A DNA stretch of 64,000 nucleotides from Gp6-AA40 sp963742105 (GTDB taxonomy: Bacteria; Acidobacteriota; Vicinamibacteria; Vicinamibacterales; UBA2999), in the NCBI GenBank assembly GCA_963742105.1, contig CAVUKN010000007.1, forward strand, positions 1,178,001 to 1,242,000. The letters are read 5' to 3'. This document shows positions 9,740 to 22,292 of the stretch, one piece after another. Numbering within the stretch: position 1 is the first letter of the stretch; every line of letters starts with the position of its first letter. The notes beneath the pieces were generated by a model that did no database searches, was not told where the DNA came from, and saw nothing but the letters and a program-made list of their open reading frames with translations. A program made the translations under genes and the position numbers.

Positions 9740-11287
9740 GTGCTCGCCACCCTCTGCAGCGCCGCGGTGTTCGGCGTGGACGCCTACCCCGTTCAGATCG
9801 AAGTGGACGTCTCGTTCGGGCTGCCCCACTTCACAATGGTCGGTCTTCCTGATGCCACCGTGCGTGAGAGCCGCGATCGCGTCCGCTCCGCAATCCGGAA
9901 TTCGGGCTTCGAGTTTCCACCTCACCGCATCACTGTCAACCTCGCGCCGGCCGACGTGCGTAAGGCCGGCTCCTCCTTCGACCTGCCGATCGCGCTCGGA
10001 CTGCTGGCGACCTCGGGCCCTTTAAAGCGACGGGCGGTCGAGGACACGGTCGTCCTGGGCGAACTCTCGCTCGACGGAGCAATCAATGGCATCCGCGGCG
10101 TGCTGCCGATTGCGGTCGCCGCACGTCGTCTCGGGCTGAAGCGCCTGTTGCTGCCCCCACCGAACGCCGCCGAAGCGTGCGTCGTGGACGGCCTGGAAGT
10201 CTGCACCGTGCGGTCCCTGCCCGACGCAGTCCACGCCCTCAACAGTCCGGATGCCGTTACGCTGGCGACGCGCACCTCGCCTCGTCCGCCCGTCCCTCGG
10301 GAGGGCGACGGTGATTTGTCCGATGTTCGCGGTCAGCTCTTGCCTCGCCGCGCGCTCGAAGTGGCGGCTGCGGGTGGGCACAACCTGCTGCTCACCGGCC
10401 CCCCCGGTGCCGGCAAGACCATGCTGGCCCGGCGGCTCGGCACCATCCTGCCGCCGCTCACCTTCGACGAGGCGCTCGAATCCACAGCCATTCACTCCGT
10501 TGCCGGGACGCTGACAGCCGGGGCAGGACTGCTGAGCGACCGGCCGTTTCGCGCGCCGCACCACACGATTTCCAACGTGGCGCTCGTGGGCGGCGGGGCG
10601 ATCCCCCGCCCCGGAGAAATTTCGCTGGCGCACAACGGTGTGTTGTTCCTGGACGAGATGCCGGAATTCGATCGCCGCGTCCTGGAGGTCCTTCGCCAGC
10701 CGCTGGAAGAAGGCCGGGTAACCATCGCGCGCGCCGCTCGCACGGCTGTCTTCCCCGCCCGGTTCGTCCTGATTGCGGCGATGAATCCGTGCCCGTGCGG
10801 TTATGCCGGCGACGAACGACGCGCGTGCCGATGTACACCGGCGCAGGTCGAAGGTTACCGGGGCCGATTGTCCGGTCCGCTGCGCGATCGCATCGACCTG
10901 ATCGTGGACGTGCCCTCGGTACCGGTCGCAGTCATCGCCGACGCGAAACCTGGTGAACCATCCAGCGCAGTGCGCACCCGCGTGCTCGCGGCGAGGACTC
11001 GTCAACAGGAGCGCTATGGCACCGACGGTCCCCGCACCAACGCGGAACTTCGCGGGTCGCGCCTCACGGCAACGTGTCGGCCCGACGCGGACGGCCAGCG
11101 CTTGCTGCGCCATGCGGCCGCACAGTTCGGGCTCAGTGCCCGCGGCTACGACCGCGTACTGAAGGTGGCCCGGACGGTTGCAGACCTGGACGAGAAAGAC
11201 GGGATTGGCGCCGGCCATGTGGCTGAGGCGCTTCAGTATCGAGTCATGGAGCGAGGGGCGGATGCGGGAACAGGAAGTGTCGTATGA
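9740..11287 (+). CDS. comM: YifB/ComM-family Mg-chelatase-like AAA+ helicase
   Basis: A protein of about 515 residues in the ComM/YifB family. ComM is a hexameric helicase that promotes branch migration during natural transformation. The N-terminal domain reads VDAYPVQIEVDVSFGLPHF and VGLPDATVRESRDRV. The AAA+ core has Walker A GPPGAGKTML near residue 221 and Walker B LFLDEMPEF. A cysteine cluster (NPCPCGYAGDERRACRC) and a C-terminal Mg-chelatase domain follow. The GTG at 9740 is preferred because family members begin a few residues before this LATxxSAA block; an in-frame TTG at 9695 is possible. Its stop overlaps the next start (ATGA). Confidence 0.92.
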   Translation: MLATLCSAAVFGVDAYPVQIEVDVSFGLPHFTMVGLPDATVRESRDRVRSAIRNSGFEFPPHRITVNLAPADVRKAGSSFDLPIALGLLATSGPLKRRAVEDTVVLGELSLDGAINGIRGVLPIAVAARRLGLKRLLLPPPNAAEACVVDGLEVCTVRSLPDAVHALNSPDAVTLATRTSPRPPVPREGDGDLSDVRGQLLPRRALEVAAAGGHNLLLTGPPGAGKTMLARRLGTILPPLTFDEALESTAIHSVAGTLTAGAGLLSDRPFRAPHHTISNVALVGGGAIPRPGEISLAHNGVLFLDEMPEFDRRVLEVLRQPLEEGRVTIARAARTAVFPARFVLIAAMNPCPCGYAGDERRACRCTPAQVEGYRGRLSGPLRDRIDLIVDVPSVPVAVIADAKPGEPSSAVRTRVLAARTRQQERYGTDGPRTNAELRGSRLTATCRPDADGQRLLRHAAAQFGLSARGYDRVLKVARTVADLDEKDGIGAGHVAEALQYRVMERGADAGTGSVV

Positions 11288-12033
11288 AAGCAGAAGTTGG
11301 CCGGCGAGTGTTCGTCGGTTCAGTGGTCACGGGCCTGCCATTCATCGCAGGTGGTGCGGTGTCGCGCGCCCAATCGGGCGAGCCGCAACACGCTCATCCC
11401 ACGGCCGGCGCGGACGCCGTAATGGATCTCCTCGTCCGCCAGATCGCCGCCGTCCACAACGCCGCGCGGCGCGGTCCTCGCGGAGAGCATTTCCGGGCAC
11501 TCGCCGCGCTGTTGCGGACGATGGCCCTGTATCAACGGCAGATCGGAGCGGACGACCAGGTGCGGACGATGTTGCGCAACGTGGTGGAGCGTCAGGGTCG
11601 CAATGCAGTCCTGTATGCCGAACCCGACGAGATGCGCAGGCAAACGCTGCTCTCGTACGGATTCCGCCTGGAGGGGATCACCCCCCCGCAGATGAACGCC
11701 ACCCACGAGGCGCGCGACGCTGCTCTGACGATGCTGCTGACGGAAGGAATTACTCCGACATTCAACCGGCTGGCCGGCACCGCCGACAAGATCGCCACCG
11801 CAACGGGTCGCCCCAACCTGAAAACCGTCGCATTTACACCCCAGGACCCGGACCAGGAGTGGTGGGCGGCGTTCTGCGCGGAACTGTTTCGACAGTACGA
11901 GGAGGCGCAGCTGATCGCCGCTCCGGTGTGCGCGGTCGCGCAGTACTTCAGCTACGTGGTCCCATCGTGTGCCGCGCTTCAGGGCGGAGCGATGGTCCTG
12001 CTCCTCGGCTACCTGATCGAGTGCCAGATGTAG
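11284..12033 (+). CDS. Unknown exported protein with Tat-like signal (paralogue A)
   Basis: A 249-residue protein of unrecognised family. The N-terminus (GRRVFVGSVVTG) holds twin arginines, a hydrophobic stretch and SRAQS, so export by Tat or Sec is likely. The rest is mostly helical with many Arg, Gln and Met residues; a Trp/Cys-bearing region follows, then a hydrophobic C-terminal stretch (about 212-245) ending in Cys. Its start overlaps the comM stop. It resembles the protein at 12462-13187 in signal type, size and order of blocks, so the two are probably distant paralogues flanking a small membrane protein. Confidence 0.6.
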   Translation: MKAEVGRRVFVGSVVTGLPFIAGGAVSRAQSGEPQHAHPTAGADAVMDLLVRQIAAVHNAARRGPRGEHFRALAALLRTMALYQRQIGADDQVRTMLRNVVERQGRNAVLYAEPDEMRRQTLLSYGFRLEGITPPQMNATHEARDAALTMLLTEGITPTFNRLAGTADKIATATGRPNLKTVAFTPQDPDQEWWAAFCAELFRQYEEAQLIAAPVCAVAQYFSYVVPSCAALQGGAMVLLLGYLIECQM

Positions 12034-12076
12034 TGAATGACCTGGCCCGCCGGTGGGGCCGTGGAAGGAGCAAAAC

Positions 12077-12412
12077 ATGTCGGCACGCTCGAACTCCTAC
12101 CCGCTCGGTGCGATGTTCGCGGGCTCGCTGGTGTTGTCCTGGACGTTGATGACACTGAGCGTCGCTCTCACCATCTGGTCCGACCGGCACGCCCCCGCGG
12201 CTCGCCTGGCGTCCTGGGTCTCGCTGTGGGTGTTCACGGTACTCGCGCCCACGTTGTCGGCACTCACCCTTCATCGCAGCATCGCGCGGTTCGCCGGGAG
12301 CGCTGGTGCCGGCGATCCGTCCATAGCCGAATTGGCGCGGATGCGGTCTCTCGTGGTTCTTTCGGCGAACATGGCGCTGCTCAGCGCCTGTGCGCTCGTC
12401 TTCGGTCGCTGA
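12077..12412 (+). CDS. Small membrane protein of unknown function
   Basis: A 111-residue protein with three predicted membrane helices (about 12-32, 42-62, 88-108) and a short charged loop between the second and third. The ATG at 12077 is chosen because GGAAGGAG lies seven bases upstream; a longer start at 12053 has no such site. It sits between the two paralogous signal-bearing unknowns, and the three are likely co-transcribed. Family not recognised. Confidence 0.6.
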   Translation: MSARSNSYPLGAMFAGSLVLSWTLMTLSVALTIWSDRHAPAARLASWVSLWVFTVLAPTLSALTLHRSIARFAGSAGAGDPSIAELARMRSLVVLSANMALLSACALVFGR

Positions 12413-12461
12413 TCTGTTCTCAACCATCAACCATCGGGGGGTGCGCGTGTGAAGGTGATCT

Positions 12462-13187
12462 ATGACATCAGGGGACACCCGCCGGGCGTTCGTCAGCTCC
12501 CTCTTGCTGGCAGGCGGAAGCGTGGCGGCGTTCGGGAAATCGTTTCAGGCCGAAGGGCCGGCCGGCGAGGGACCGTCGGACGACATCCTCTTCGAGCACA
12601 TACAACAGCAACTGGGATCGCTGATCCGCGGCGCGAAAAGCCGCGGCGGGTTTCTTTCTGCTGAGGACGCCGCCATGTCCGCCGCGTTCATGCGTGTGGG
12701 CGGGGTCCACGCCCGCGGGCGGCAACTGGACGAAGAAGCGCACCGGGCGCTGAACCGCCGGATGACGGCCGTCGGGCGGAACGGACTCATCAACCTGCCG
12801 CCCGATCTGGGCGACTTGCGTTCATCGATGCGCCGGAAGGGTCTGATCATCGGCGAGCGCCTCTTCGCCGACGTGTCGCGATCAGACGGAGCGACCCGTG
12901 CCGCCGCCCTGGCAGCCGTGCAAGGCGGGCAGGCCTCGCGAGTCTTCGATCGGCTGGCGGAGGCGTTCGAAGCCGCGGCTCCGCGGATCGCGAACACCGG
13001 CCGCCCAGTCAGACGCGTGGCAGCGGCGGACGAGGCCTGGTGCAGTTTTCTCGTCAGCCAGTGGACGATGTACCTGACCATCGCCTGGTATATCGCGTCA
13101 TTCGACGATTCCACCCTGCAGGCGTTCGCTGAAGCCATGTGGGCAGGCTTCGTCACCTACGACCTGTTGTATCAGCAGCAGTGCTAG
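12462..13187 (+). CDS. Unknown exported protein with Tat-like signal (paralogue B)
   Basis: A 241-residue protein whose N-terminus (TRRAFVSSLLLAGGSVAAFG) resembles a Tat signal. The mature part is helical, with an RGAKSRGGF segment, a conserved-looking DEAWCSFLVSQW block near residue 190, and a C-terminal hydrophobic stretch rich in aromatic residues, ending in Cys. Size, signal and layout match the protein at 11284-12033. It converges with the EamA exporter gene and overlaps it by four bases. Function unknown. Confidence 0.6.
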   Translation: MTSGDTRRAFVSSLLLAGGSVAAFGKSFQAEGPAGEGPSDDILFEHIQQQLGSLIRGAKSRGGFLSAEDAAMSAAFMRVGGVHARGRQLDEEAHRALNRRMTAVGRNGLINLPPDLGDLRSSMRRKGLIIGERLFADVSRSDGATRAAALAAVQGGQASRVFDRLAEAFEAAAPRIANTGRPVRRVAAADEAWCSFLVSQWTMYLTIAWYIASFDDSTLQAFAEAMWAGFVTYDLLYQQQC

Positions 13188-14050
13188 GCGGGCCTGGACC
13201 GCCAGGTTCGGATTGCGGTGGCGCCGAGAATGACGGCGCCACCCGCAACCGTCCAGTGCCCCGGCACCTCGTCGCGGATGATCCAGGCCCAGACAGGATT
13301 CAGCACGGGTTCGAGGAGCAGGAGCAACGAGACTTCCAGGGCCGGCAAACGGCTCGTGGCCCGCATTAGACACACGTACGCCAGCGCAATCTGTATCACC
13401 CCGAGGTACAGGATCGTCAGCCACTCGATCGGCAGCGCCCGCGAGGTCGGGAACATCCAAGGCAACGCCACCAGGAATGCCAGCGCGTTTCCCGCCACGA
13501 CAGCTGTAATTCCCGGGTCTCCATAGCCAGTTGATCCAGTCCGGGGATCATCGCGATTGAGATACCGGAGCGCGACCAACGTCAACGCCCAGAACACCCC
13601 GGAACCGGCAGCGAGCAGATTTCCAATGGCAGGATTGGGTGCCGTCGTGGTGGCGCGGGTCTGACCCAGGAAGCACAGCATCATGCCGAAAGCGATGGTG
13701 ACGAGGTATTCGACGTCCCGTCGAGAAACGCGCTCGCCGAGTATCAGTGGTGACAGCGGCAGAAGGTACAGCGGCGCCGTCGACTGCAGGAATATCGCAT
13801 TGGCGGCGGTCGTCCACCGCGAGGCGACAACGTACAGGGTCAACGTCGCGGCGTACGCGATGGACGCTGGGACGGTCCACCGCGTCCACGCCAGGTTGCG
13901 CCGATACCAGAACAGCAGCGTGAGTGCCGCGATTCCCGACCGCAACCCGGAGACTTGGGGGGCAGTAAAGGATCCGACTTTGACCGCGGCGCCGCCCGTG
14001 GAGAAAAGGACCGCGGCCGCGAGTGCTGCGAATCGCGCGGATTGCGTCAT
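13184..14050 (-). CDS. EamA/DMT-superfamily transporter
   Basis: A 288-residue protein with about ten hydrophobic helices in two repeated halves, the plan of the drug/metabolite transporter superfamily. Recognisable stretches include FSTGGAAVKVG in helix 1, a FLQSTAPLYLLPLSPLILGE segment in the first EamA unit and LLLLEPVLNPVWAWIIRDE in the second, both ending with the typical E/DE at the helix boundary. It probably exports small metabolites; the substrate cannot be read from sequence. Transcribed alone on the minus strand, convergent with 12462-13187. Confidence 0.85.
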   Translation of the reverse strand: MTQSARFAALAAAVLFSTGGAAVKVGSFTAPQVSGLRSGIAALTLLFWYRRNLAWTRWTVPASIAYAATLTLYVVASRWTTAANAIFLQSTAPLYLLPLSPLILGERVSRRDVEYLVTIAFGMMLCFLGQTRATTTAPNPAIGNLLAAGSGVFWALTLVALRYLNRDDPRTGSTGYGDPGITAVVAGNALAFLVALPWMFPTSRALPIEWLTILYLGVIQIALAYVCLMRATSRLPALEVSLLLLLEPVLNPVWAWIIRDEVPGHWTVAGGAVILGATAIRTWRSRPA

Positions 14051-14183
14051 GAGTTCACAAGGCCAACGCGCTTCGCCCGACTTTCGCTCGCGTCACTGTA
14101 CGGTTTGATGTCGTTGCAACGGGCGTGTTAGCCTAACCTGCGCGTCGGGGTACCGGCGCGCCCGCAGAAAACACGAAATCGAA

Positions 14184-15122
14184 ATGCCAGGCAGGCGCTA
14201 CACCATTGTTGTCGCTGACCGCACCACAGGCGTGGTTCGTCGAATTACGATTTCGGCGCGCCCGGTGATCGCAGCGGTCTGTGCGGTTGCCTCGCTCCCG
14301 GTCCTGATTGGTGTCGGGGCAGCCTGGAAGGGACGGTCGGAAGTCTCAGCCCTCTACGCCAGTCGCCAGGCGCTTGAGGTCGAGAACGCCAGCTATCGCG
14401 CCGCCACCGAATCGCTCGCGGGCGAAATAGACACCCTCCAATCCACCATCAAAGACCTCGGCGCGAAATCGGCGCTGGACCCATCTCTGGCCAAGGCGAT
14501 GGATCGGCTGCCCGCGCTGGTGAAGGCGCGCGCGATGGGTGGGGGTACGGCGACGCCGCCCAATGTGGCCAGCGCCGACGACTACGCCAAGACCCTGTCC
14601 GCGCTCGCAACGCCGGAAGACACCTTCGGCCTGCTCCGCAGCCTGCTGGAAGGGCTGCAAACACGACTACTCGACGTCAAGAAGACGCTTGATCGGCGCA
14701 ATGCGCTGGCAACCGCCACCCCGTCGCTCTGGCCGATCAAGGGCTGGATCACCTCGACGATGGGCTACCGGCAGGACCCGATCACCGGCGGGCCAGATTA
14801 CCATCCCGGTCTGGACATCTCGGGCGACAAGGGTGATCCGGTTCACGTCACCGCGGCCGGCACGGTCAAGGAAACCGGCTACCAGAACGGTTACGGAAAT
14901 CTCGTCACCGTCGATCACGGTTTTGGTCTTCAGACCCGCTACGGCCATCTCCAGAGCTATTCGGTGAAACCCGGGGATACGGTCAAACGTGGCGATGTCA
15001 TCGGCCGCGTCGGCGCCACCGGTCGCGCTACCGGTTACCACCTCCACTACGAGGTGCTCGCCAACGGCCGGCTCCTCAACCCGCTCCAACTCCTTACCCA
15101 GCAGAAACCGCGCGCTCAGTAA
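14184..15122 (+). CDS. M23-family peptidoglycan endopeptidase (LytM domain)
   Basis: A 312-residue membrane-anchored protein. One hydrophobic segment (about 28-48) is followed by a coiled coil (about 60-95) and a C-terminal M23/LytM domain (about 195-300). Zinc ligands are visible as HPGLDIS and YHLHYE, with the core GYGNLVTVDHGFGLQTRYGHL between. The intact HxxxD and HxH pattern suggests an active enzyme cutting peptide crosslinks, or an amidase activator. It is followed by a 163-bp gap and secA. The N-terminal tail MPGRRYTIVVADRTTG matches M23 proteins that begin with a short cytoplasmic strand. Confidence 0.88.
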   Translation: MPGRRYTIVVADRTTGVVRRITISARPVIAAVCAVASLPVLIGVGAAWKGRSEVSALYASRQALEVENASYRAATESLAGEIDTLQSTIKDLGAKSALDPSLAKAMDRLPALVKARAMGGGTATPPNVASADDYAKTLSALATPEDTFGLLRSLLEGLQTRLLDVKKTLDRRNALATATPSLWPIKGWITSTMGYRQDPITGGPDYHPGLDISGDKGDPVHVTAAGTVKETGYQNGYGNLVTVDHGFGLQTRYGHLQSYSVKPGDTVKRGDVIGRVGATGRATGYHLHYEVLANGRLLNPLQLLTQQKPRAQ

Positions 15123-15285
15123 TCTCCGCCACGGCGTGTTCACGCCGGTTGTCTCGGTTCGCCGCTGAATCCATCGCACGAGCGGCGTTGTCGTACAATC
15201 GGTAGATATTCACGTGGCGGCGGAGCGCTTCTAGCGTCGCCGCCTTCGGGTAAGGCCACACGGCCTGCCCTGACGGCCCGCATTC

Positions 15286-18261
<2,976 letters not shown>

Positions 18262-18358
18262 AACAGGAATCAGGTGTCAGGTATCGAGTATCAGCCTGGT
18301 CCCCCGTTTCCCTGTCCAGCCCTGACTCCCGATTCCTGATCCCTGATTCCTACGATGA
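18262..18358. repeat. Imperfect inverted repeat between secA and guaB
   Basis: The gap holds GGAATCAGG-type words at its left end and several CCTGATTCC/CCTGATCC-type words at its right end (about 18327-18352), so the transcript could fold back. A comparable arrangement with ATTCACGATT words follows guaB. Such lineage-specific intergenic palindromes are common; no protein is encoded. Confidence 0.5.
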
Positions 18359-18364
18359 GGCTGA

Positions 18365-19888
<1,524 letters not shown>

Positions 19889-19890
19889 CG

Positions 19891-19981
19891 CAATCGTGAA
19901 TTGCGAATCGTGAGTCGCGAATGGAGACGGCGACCTCGGTCGGCTGTGTGTCTAGTCACGATTCACGATTCATACTTCACG
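19891..19981. repeat. Inverted repeats of ATTCACGATT type after guaB
   Basis: CGTGAATTGCGAATCGTGAG (19895-19914) is matched on the other arm by GTCACGATTCACGATTC (19955-19971), with further CACGATT copies to the right. The right arm reaches into the stop of the convergent methyltransferase gene. It may serve as a bidirectional transcription end. Confidence 0.5.
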
Positions 19982-20644
19982 ATTTTCAGGCACTCCGATC
20001 AACAGCCGGTTCTTCGGCGTAATCACCGCCGGGATTGTTTGCGTCCACACCCGATAGCCGTGCTGCTCGAGTCGCACCGCGCGCATTGTGTCAATCGCCA
20101 GCGACCGGTCCATCCACCCGGCCAGCGATCCGGCGTGGCACCGCTCGAAGTGGTGGCAGCACGGCAGGACGGCTACGGAAGCTCCGACTGCCACGACGAG
20201 CTCCAGGATTTCGTCGGTCAAGGCTCCACAGGCGTGACACGACACGACGATGTCACCTGACTGGAGGGTGAAATCAGCGATGTCCGACGACACGAGTGTC
20301 ACGCGATGACGAATCCTGGGCCACTCCGCTGAGAGCACAGCATGCAGCGCTCTCGCGGACGGCGGCACGGCTCGGTCCACGACATACGCGTCTGAGGAGG
20401 AATCGTCGAGCAGCAGCATGACGTGCGCCAGCAGCCCGTGGCCGCCGCCGACGTCGATCACGCGCCCGCCGCGGCGGATCCGGCGCGTCCGACGGCCCAC
20501 CTCCCAGGCTTCGTGCAGCTCCTTCCGCGCGACGCAGCCGGCCGCGCAAACGACTCGGCCCAGCCGTTCGAACAGAGTGTCTCCGGGGAACCGGCCCAAA
20601 TCGTGGTGCGTCAGACGATTGCGCGAAGCAGGCGAGAACGTCAC
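19970..20644 (-). CDS. SAM-dependent methyltransferase-domain protein
   Basis: A 224-residue protein with a Rossmann methyltransferase core: motif I RVIDVGGGHGLLA (about 60-72), an acidic residue after strand 2 in DAYVVDRA, and a later SGDIVVSCHACGALTD block. Two further short motifs, HACG and LPCCHHFE, match the METTL25/methyltransferase_25-type group more than small-molecule O-methyltransferases. The substrate is not evident. It converges with guaB, and its stop lies within the inverted-repeat region between them. The start at 20644 is the first in-frame ATG; MTFSPASRNRL looks a plausible N-terminus. Confidence 0.7.
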   Translation of the reverse strand: MTFSPASRNRLTHHDLGRFPGDTLFERLGRVVCAAGCVARKELHEAWEVGRRTRRIRRGGRVIDVGGGHGLLAHVMLLLDDSSSDAYVVDRAVPPSARALHAVLSAEWPRIRHRVTLVSSDIADFTLQSGDIVVSCHACGALTDEILELVVAVGASVAVLPCCHHFERCHAGSLAGWMDRSLAIDTMRAVRLEQHGYRVWTQTIPAVITPKNRLLIGVPENREV

Positions 20645-20700
20645 CGTCCAAGTATGATCCTTGGCGTTTCTTTCTCGCAGATGAACCGGAGGAGTTGGTA

Positions 20701-21552
20701 ATGCGGGCTCTGGCTATACGCCTCGGCATCTTCGTGACGATTATTCTGGGAACGGCGGCCATCGGCCTGGCGCAGTGGGTGCACTATCCGACGGCGGGCG
20801 TCCCCCGGACCGCGGACGGCAAGCCGGACCTGAACGCGCCCGCGCCGAAGCTGGCGGATGGCAAACCGGATCTGTCGGGCATCTGGCGCGGCAATCCGCG
20901 ACGGTGTGTCGGAAAGAACGGCGAGTCGATCCCCTGCGGCGTCGAGATTGGCGGTTCACCGCTCGGCGGCAACCTGGGCCGCGACCTCCCCGGCGGACTT
21001 CCCTACCAGCCGTGGGCGGCGGACCTCGCCATGAAGCGGAGGGCGGACTTCAGCCGCGATGATCCGCACGTCCGCTGCATGCCTGACAGTCCTCCGCGCA
21101 CGTGGACGTTGCCGCACCTGACGAAGATCATTCATCAGCCGAAGCTGCTGGTGACGCTCTACGAAGTGAACGGGCAGTACCGGCAGATTTTCCTCGACGG
21201 ACGTCCCTTCCCGGAGGATCCCACGCCCGGCTGGCAGGGCTACTCGGTTGGTCATTGGGACGGCGACACACTCGTCATCGAGACGCGCGGGTTCCGTGAC
21301 GACATCTGGATCGACAGCAACGGCAGCCCGATGAGCGATGCCGCGAAGATGACCGAGAAGCTGCATCGCATCAACCTGGGAACGATGGAGCTGGAGATCA
21401 CGATCGACGATCCGAAGGCCTACACCAGGCCGTTCACGGTGAAGCAGACCGAATATCTCGAGGCCGATACCGAGTTGATCGAAGAATTCTGCGTCGAGAA
21501 CGAGAAGTCGTATGAACGGATGCAGCGTTCACGGCAGTTCGACAACAAGTAA
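20701..21552 (+). CDS. Secreted protein of the ADGKPDL family, unknown function
   Basis: A 283-residue protein with a signal peptide (LGIFVTIILGTAAIGLAQ) and the motif PRTADGKPDLNAP, echoed by LADGKPDLSGIW. This family is common in Acidobacteriota and is usually annotated as hypothetical. Later blocks include VTLYEVNGQYRQIFLDGR and YSVGHWDGDTLVIETRGF, which suggest a beta-rich extracytoplasmic fold. The ATG at 20701 follows GGAGGAG at good spacing. A broken fragment of the same family lies at 56231-56355. Immediately downstream, on the other strand, is a PQQ-dehydrogenase remnant. Confidence 0.75.
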   Translation: MRALAIRLGIFVTIILGTAAIGLAQWVHYPTAGVPRTADGKPDLNAPAPKLADGKPDLSGIWRGNPRRCVGKNGESIPCGVEIGGSPLGGNLGRDLPGGLPYQPWAADLAMKRRADFSRDDPHVRCMPDSPPRTWTLPHLTKIIHQPKLLVTLYEVNGQYRQIFLDGRPFPEDPTPGWQGYSVGHWDGDTLVIETRGFRDDIWIDSNGSPMSDAAKMTEKLHRINLGTMELEITIDDPKAYTRPFTVKQTEYLEADTELIEEFCVENEKSYERMQRSRQFDNK

Positions 21553-21597
21553 CTCGTCTTGTCGTGCGCCGACCCGGTAGAAACGGCTGGGCCAGGC

Positions 21598-21837
21598 TTA
21601 CTGCAATCCGAACGCGATGATGTTCGAGCCGGCAGCGATCGCGACGTACTGCTGGTTATCGAACTGATAGGTCATCGGAGAAGCCTTCCACAACTGACTG
21701 GTCTGGAAGCTCCAGAGCCGCTTCCCGGTCCTGGCGTCGGCGACAGCCAGCGCACCGCTGTCGTCCCCGAAGAAGACCACCCCGCCACCGGTACTGAGCA
21801 CGCCGCGGAATCTATGCGGTCGGGCAACGATGGTCAA
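21598..21837 (-). pseudogene. C-terminal fragment of a PQQ-dependent alcohol dehydrogenase
   Basis: The 79 residues match only the end of a quinoprotein alcohol dehydrogenase: GVVFFGDDSGALAVADARTG, KRLWSFQTSQLWKASPMTYQ and a final YVAIAAGSNIIAFGL blade, the usual last propeller strand. The first 500 or so residues are missing. The ATG overlaps the tsaE stop by four bases, so the remnant could still be translated by coupling. It lacks the PQQ site and cannot be an enzyme. It probably marks an old deletion or rearrangement upstream of tsaE. Confidence 0.75.
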
Positions 21838-22292
21838 GACGGAGCGCCGATGGTGATCCTCCGGGTCTCTTCGTCCACGATGTCAATCCTGATGGCCGTC
21901 GCATCGGGCAGTTCGTGCGACAGGCGATCGGGCCATTCGATCGCGAGTATCCCGTCGCTGACGCCCAGTTCATCGAGGCCGAGGTCTGCGGCAGCCGCGC
22001 GTTCAAGCCGGTAGAGATCGACGTGGTAGAGGGTCAGGCGTCCGCCGCGGTACTCATGGATCAGTGTGAACGTCGGACTGCTGACGTCCTCCGGATCGAC
22101 GCCAAGTCCCGCGGCGAGGCCGCGGACGAAAGCCGTCTTGCCGGCGCCGAGATTTCCTGACAACAACAGGATGCTCCCGGCCCGAAGCGTTGTGGCAAGC
22201 TCCCGCGCCACGGCGGCCGTCTCCGCCTCGGAACGCGTGACGTGGCGGGTCTCTTGAAGATGTCCGCGGGACCCGGAGGTCGGAAGGGTCAT
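21834..22292 (-). CDS. tsaE: tRNA t6A biosynthesis ATPase TsaE
   Basis: A 152-residue P-loop protein of the TsaE/YjeE family, which works with TsaB and TsaD to form threonylcarbamoyladenosine at A37 of ANN-decoding tRNAs. Walker A is SGNLGAGKTAFVRGLA near residue 45. The conserved SSPTFTLIHEYRGG and LYHVDLYRL blocks follow, and then IAIEWPDRL in slightly altered form (ILAIEWPDRL). The start overlaps the stop of the NnrD half (ATGA), so it is translated as part of the nnrED-tsaE unit. Normal length for the family. Confidence 0.95.
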   Translation of the reverse strand: MTLPTSGSRGHLQETRHVTRSEAETAAVARELATTLRAGSILLLSGNLGAGKTAFVRGLAAGLGVDPEDVSSPTFTLIHEYRGGRLTLYHVDLYRLERAAAADLGLDELGVSDGILAIEWPDRLSHELPDATAIRIDIVDEETRRITIGAPS

